From positions 158,033-200,804 of the forward strand of contig DFOA01000065.1 of assembly GCA_002381185.1 (NCBI GenBank): a DNA stretch of 42,772 nucleotides. Reading direction: 5' to 3'. This document shows positions 40,845-42,772 of this stretch, one piece after another. How positions within the stretch are numbered: the first letter of the stretch is position 1; the number at the start of each line of letters is the position of its first letter. The notes beneath the pieces were generated by a model, which worked only from the letters and a program-made list of their open reading frames with translations, had not been told where the DNA came from and searched no databases. Source of the DNA: Firmicutes bacterium UBA3553. GTDB lineage: Bacteria > Bacillota > Clostridia > Tissierellales > Sedimentibacteraceae. Position numbers and translations under genes: made by a program.

Positions 40845-41344
40845 AAAGCAAAGATGTTGCATATCTGGGAGTGTTGTTGGGTTTAAACCAGCTGCTTATA
40901 ATACTTTCATCTGTAATAGAAACAAATACAATTATATTGTTTGCTGCGGCCGCACTGATTGTAGGCGTAGTAATAGTTGAATTCGGCGGAAAAAGCGGAT
41001 TTGTTTTTTACATTGCATCATGCATACTTGGTTTCTTTTTAACATTCAATAAAATCGAACTTATTACTTATATAATGTTTTTCGGGCTTTACAGCATAAT
41101 AAAATATATACTGGAAATAAAAATAAATAACAAAGGTATATTGTATGCTGCTAAGATTTTATATTTTAACGGCGCTCTTATTGCAATGTATTTTACCGTA
41201 AGACTGTTTATACCGTTAGGACTTGTGTGGTGGATGATACTTGCGGCCCAGCTGCTGTTCATAATATACGACTACGCCTTTACAATATTCATTACAAGCT
41301 ACATAAACAACATAAAACCAAAATTACGAAAAAACAATAAATGA
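40835..41344 (+). CDS. Small polytopic membrane protein of unknown function
   Basis: A 169-residue very hydrophobic protein with about five membrane segments and a basic C-terminal tail (KPKLRKNNK). I do not recognise the family; size and hydrophobicity recall small transporter components such as ECF S-subunits, but no signature confirms this. ATG 40835 is chosen because GGGAGGAG lies 10 nt upstream; an in-frame ATG at 40811 would overlap the J-domain gene more and put the ribosome site inside the frame. It is the third gene of the cassette. Confidence 0.8.
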   Translation: MLLKSKDVAYLGVLLGLNQLLIILSSVIETNTIILFAAAALIVGVVIVEFGGKSGFVFYIASCILGFFLTFNKIELITYIMFFGLYSIIKYILEIKINNKGILYAAKILYFNGALIAMYFTVRLFIPLGLVWWMILAAQLLFIIYDYAFTIFITSYINNIKPKLRKNNK

Positions 41345-41422
41345 GCAAAAAACAATATACGAGCAATAAACAATAGATGAGCAATGGACTGGCAATTGGT
41401 TAGCAATGGGTTGGCAGTTGAC
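41343..41422 (+). repeat. Four degenerate 18-22 nt tandem units (GAGCAAT type)
   Basis: Units begin at 41343, 41361, 41379 and 41401. The first two are 18 nt (GAGCAAAAAACAATATAC, GAGCAATAAACAATAGAT) and the next two are 22 nt, starting GAGCAATGG and TAGCAATGG. They lie directly after the last plus-strand stop codon. Confidence 0.6.
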
Positions 41423-41495
41423 TAAACAAAAAACAGGTAATAATTACCTGTTTTTTTGCTCGTCTATCGCTAATCAATCGCTCATCTATTGTTTA
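41367..41495. repeat. Inverted repeat flanking a terminator, with dispersed repeat copy 2
   Basis: TAAACAATAGATGAGC (41367-41382) and its exact complement GCTCATCTATTGTTTA (41480-41495) flank the hairpin at 41427-41457. The minus strand at 41482-41458 also carries a 25-nt near-copy of the repeat at 16859-16884. Confidence 0.75.
41427..41457. terminator. Bidirectional terminator between the cassette and purA
   Basis: An A-rich stretch plus CAGGTAA (41434-41440) pairs with TTACCTG (41445-41451), followed by seven T. It serves both convergent units. Confidence 0.85.
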
Positions 41496-41508
41496 CCTAT
41501 TGTTATTG

Positions 41509-42771
41509 CTAATCCATTGTCAAATAGTCTTCTCTTTCCGGGCCGACCGATACATATTTAATTGGGCAGCCGACTTTTTCTTCAAGATATTTGATATAAT
41601 TGTATGCAGCCTTCGGAAGATCAGATTTTTTTCTGCATTTGCCGATATCGCATTTCCATCCATCCACATATTCTATAACAGTTGTCGCTTTATCCAGTTC
41701 AATACCCATAGGAAATTCTTCCGTAATTTTTCCGTCAACGTCATAAGCTGTGACAACAGGTATTTTATCCATGTATGACAATACATCAAGCTTAGTCAGA
41801 GCAAGCATATCAGCCCCTTGCACCCTTACTCCGTATTTAGACGCAACAACATCAAAAGGTCCGACTCTTCTTGGACGGCCTGTAGCAGCTCCGTATTCAC
41901 CGCCTGCTTCTCTGAGAGCTTTTGCTTCTTCTCCGGACATTTCAGCTGTAAAAGGTCCTTCTCCCACACATGAAGAATAAGCCTTCATAATTCCGATTGT
42001 GCTGTCTAATTTCAGTCCCGGTACTCCTGCACCTATTGGTGCATATGATGCTATTGTAGATGATGATGAAGTGTATGGGTAGATGCCGAAATCTATGTCT
42101 CTCAATGCACCCAGCTGAGCTTCAAACATTATTTGCTTATTGCTCTTTACAGCATCATTTAGATATAATCCAACGTCACAAATGTACTCCTTAATTTCTT
42201 CTCCGTATTTCAACAGCCAGTTATACATGTCTTCGGCATAAAATTCTATTGATTTATACCCGCCTGCAATGGTCAGGTTTTTCCATTCTACAACCTGTTC
42301 TACACGTTCTTTTAGATATTCTTTATTCAGCAAATCTCCCATTCTGATACCCTTTTTAAGGTATTTATCACCGTAAACAGGTGCGATGCCTCTTCTTGTA
42401 GAACCAAATTTCAAATCCCTCAAGCGTTCTTCTTCTAATATATCCTGTTTAACATGATATGGAAGGCAAATAATTGCTCTGTCACTGATTTTTAAATTAT
42501 CAGGTGTAATTTTAACGCCTGAGCTTCTTAAATTATTTAATTCTTTGTGGAGGTGTTCTAAGTCAATGACCATACCATTTCCCATTATATTTACAACTTC
42601 AGGTCTTAAAATACCTGATGGAAGCAAGTTAAGTATAAATTTGCCTGATTCATTGACAACTGTATGACCCGCGTTGTTGCCTCCCTGATAACGGCATACA
42701 ATATCATAATCAGCAGCCAGTAAATCGACCATTCTGCCCTTACCTTCATCTCCCCAATTGATTCCTACTAT
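41509..42771 (-). CDS. purA: Adenylosuccinate synthetase-family protein, divergent, 5'-truncated by window edge
   Basis: The visible 420 residues are nearly all of a PurA-family enzyme, which joins IMP and aspartate with GTP in AMP synthesis. The reading frame runs off the window end: it opens with IVGINWGDEGKGR, so the ATG at 42732 is internal. Catalytic Asp and Lys of WGDEGKG and the NAGHT His are kept. Several segments differ from E. coli PurA. STRRGIAPVYGDK replaces TTGRGIGPAYEDK, and FEAQLGALRDIDFG replaces FEGAQGTLLDIDHG (Leu at the Gln224 position). SSSSTIASYAPIGAG replaces the TSSNTTAGG region. ATGRPRRVGPFD keeps the IMP-site Arg. It may be an ordinary lineage variant or a paralog. 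Confidence 0.88.
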   Translation of the reverse strand: MVGINWGDEGKGRMVDLLAADYDIVCRYQGGNNAGHTVVNESGKFILNLLPSGILRPEVVNIMGNGMVIDLEHLHKELNNLRSSGVKITPDNLKISDRAIICLPYHVKQDILEEERLRDLKFGSTRRGIAPVYGDKYLKKGIRMGDLLNKEYLKERVEQVVEWKNLTIAGGYKSIEFYAEDMYNWLLKYGEEIKEYICDVGLYLNDAVKSNKQIMFEAQLGALRDIDFGIYPYTSSSSTIASYAPIGAGVPGLKLDSTIGIMKAYSSCVGEGPFTAEMSGEEAKALREAGGEYGAATGRPRRVGPFDVVASKYGVRVQGADMLALTKLDVLSYMDKIPVVTAYDVDGKITEEFPMGIELDKATTVIEYVDGWKCDIGKCRKKSDLPKAAYNYIKYLEEKVGCPIKYVSVGPEREDYLTMD

Positions 42772-42772
42772 T

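Noticed and set aside
41509..42771. purA as a phage-type PurZ
   Set aside because: PurZ proteins lack the catalytic Asp of WGDEGKG as I recall; here it is present, and the surroundings are not phage-like.

Overview
This is a 42.8 kb chromosomal window from a low-GC, spore-forming Gram-positive anaerobe of the Clostridia/Tissierellia type. A Sedimentibacter-like relative is my guess, and I could not test it. The evidence is AT-rich DNA, strong AGGAGG ribosome sites, a ctsR-mcsA-mcsB-clpC operon, a T-box RNA, GatCAB-dependent amidation, a clostridial glnA/ANTAR pair, a SleL-like spore-cortex enzyme, and a Pst/Pho operon with PhoPR. I see no phage, IS element, CRISPR array, rRNA or tRNA gene.

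Layout. 1-538 is the 3' end of a PstS-like gene. 716-4571 holds a MATE exporter, an XRE regulator and a BrnQ amino-acid carrier. 4811-9413 is the class III heat-shock operon under a perfect CtsR box. 9423-10431 is a methyltransferase behind a 13-residue leader peptide and mutually exclusive hairpins. 10482-11503 is a divergent XRE regulator and degenerate SLOG protein. 11588-16860 is a T-box-controlled aspS-gatC-gatA-gatB operon for tRNA-dependent Asn (and Gln) formation. 16918-27271 is rich in glutamine synthetases: GSI plus an ANTAR protein on the minus strand, a divergent GSIII with a terminator in its leader, a spore-type LysM/GH18 enzyme, three small genes, and a third, long GS. 27638-31406 has an NhaC antiporter and a TPR-GAF-GGDEF cyclase. 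31546-38023 is pstS-pstC-pstA-pstB-phoU-phoP-phoR. 38147-41344 has an M20 amidohydrolase and a three-gene cassette (DUF5685-like, J-domain protein, membrane protein). The window ends in a partial, divergent purA on the minus strand.

Two themes stand out. First, the PstS proteins are circularly permuted. The canonical C-terminal half (SGTRGAF, GYISLGS, RPFLLLTKG) comes first and the canonical N-terminal half (GSTSVTP, SNGSSQG, IYTGEITKW) comes last. One copy is complete and drives the pst operon. A second partial copy 31 kb away shows the same swapped junction. Second, nitrogen assimilation is unusually concentrated: three structurally different glutamine synthetases, a pseudo-receiver ANTAR antiterminator and the GatCAB operon lie within about 16 kb. 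The long GS also carries a UVR-like tail motif resembling those of McsA and ClpC in the same window.

All functions are read from sequence motifs by eye. No alignment, fold or database search was run.
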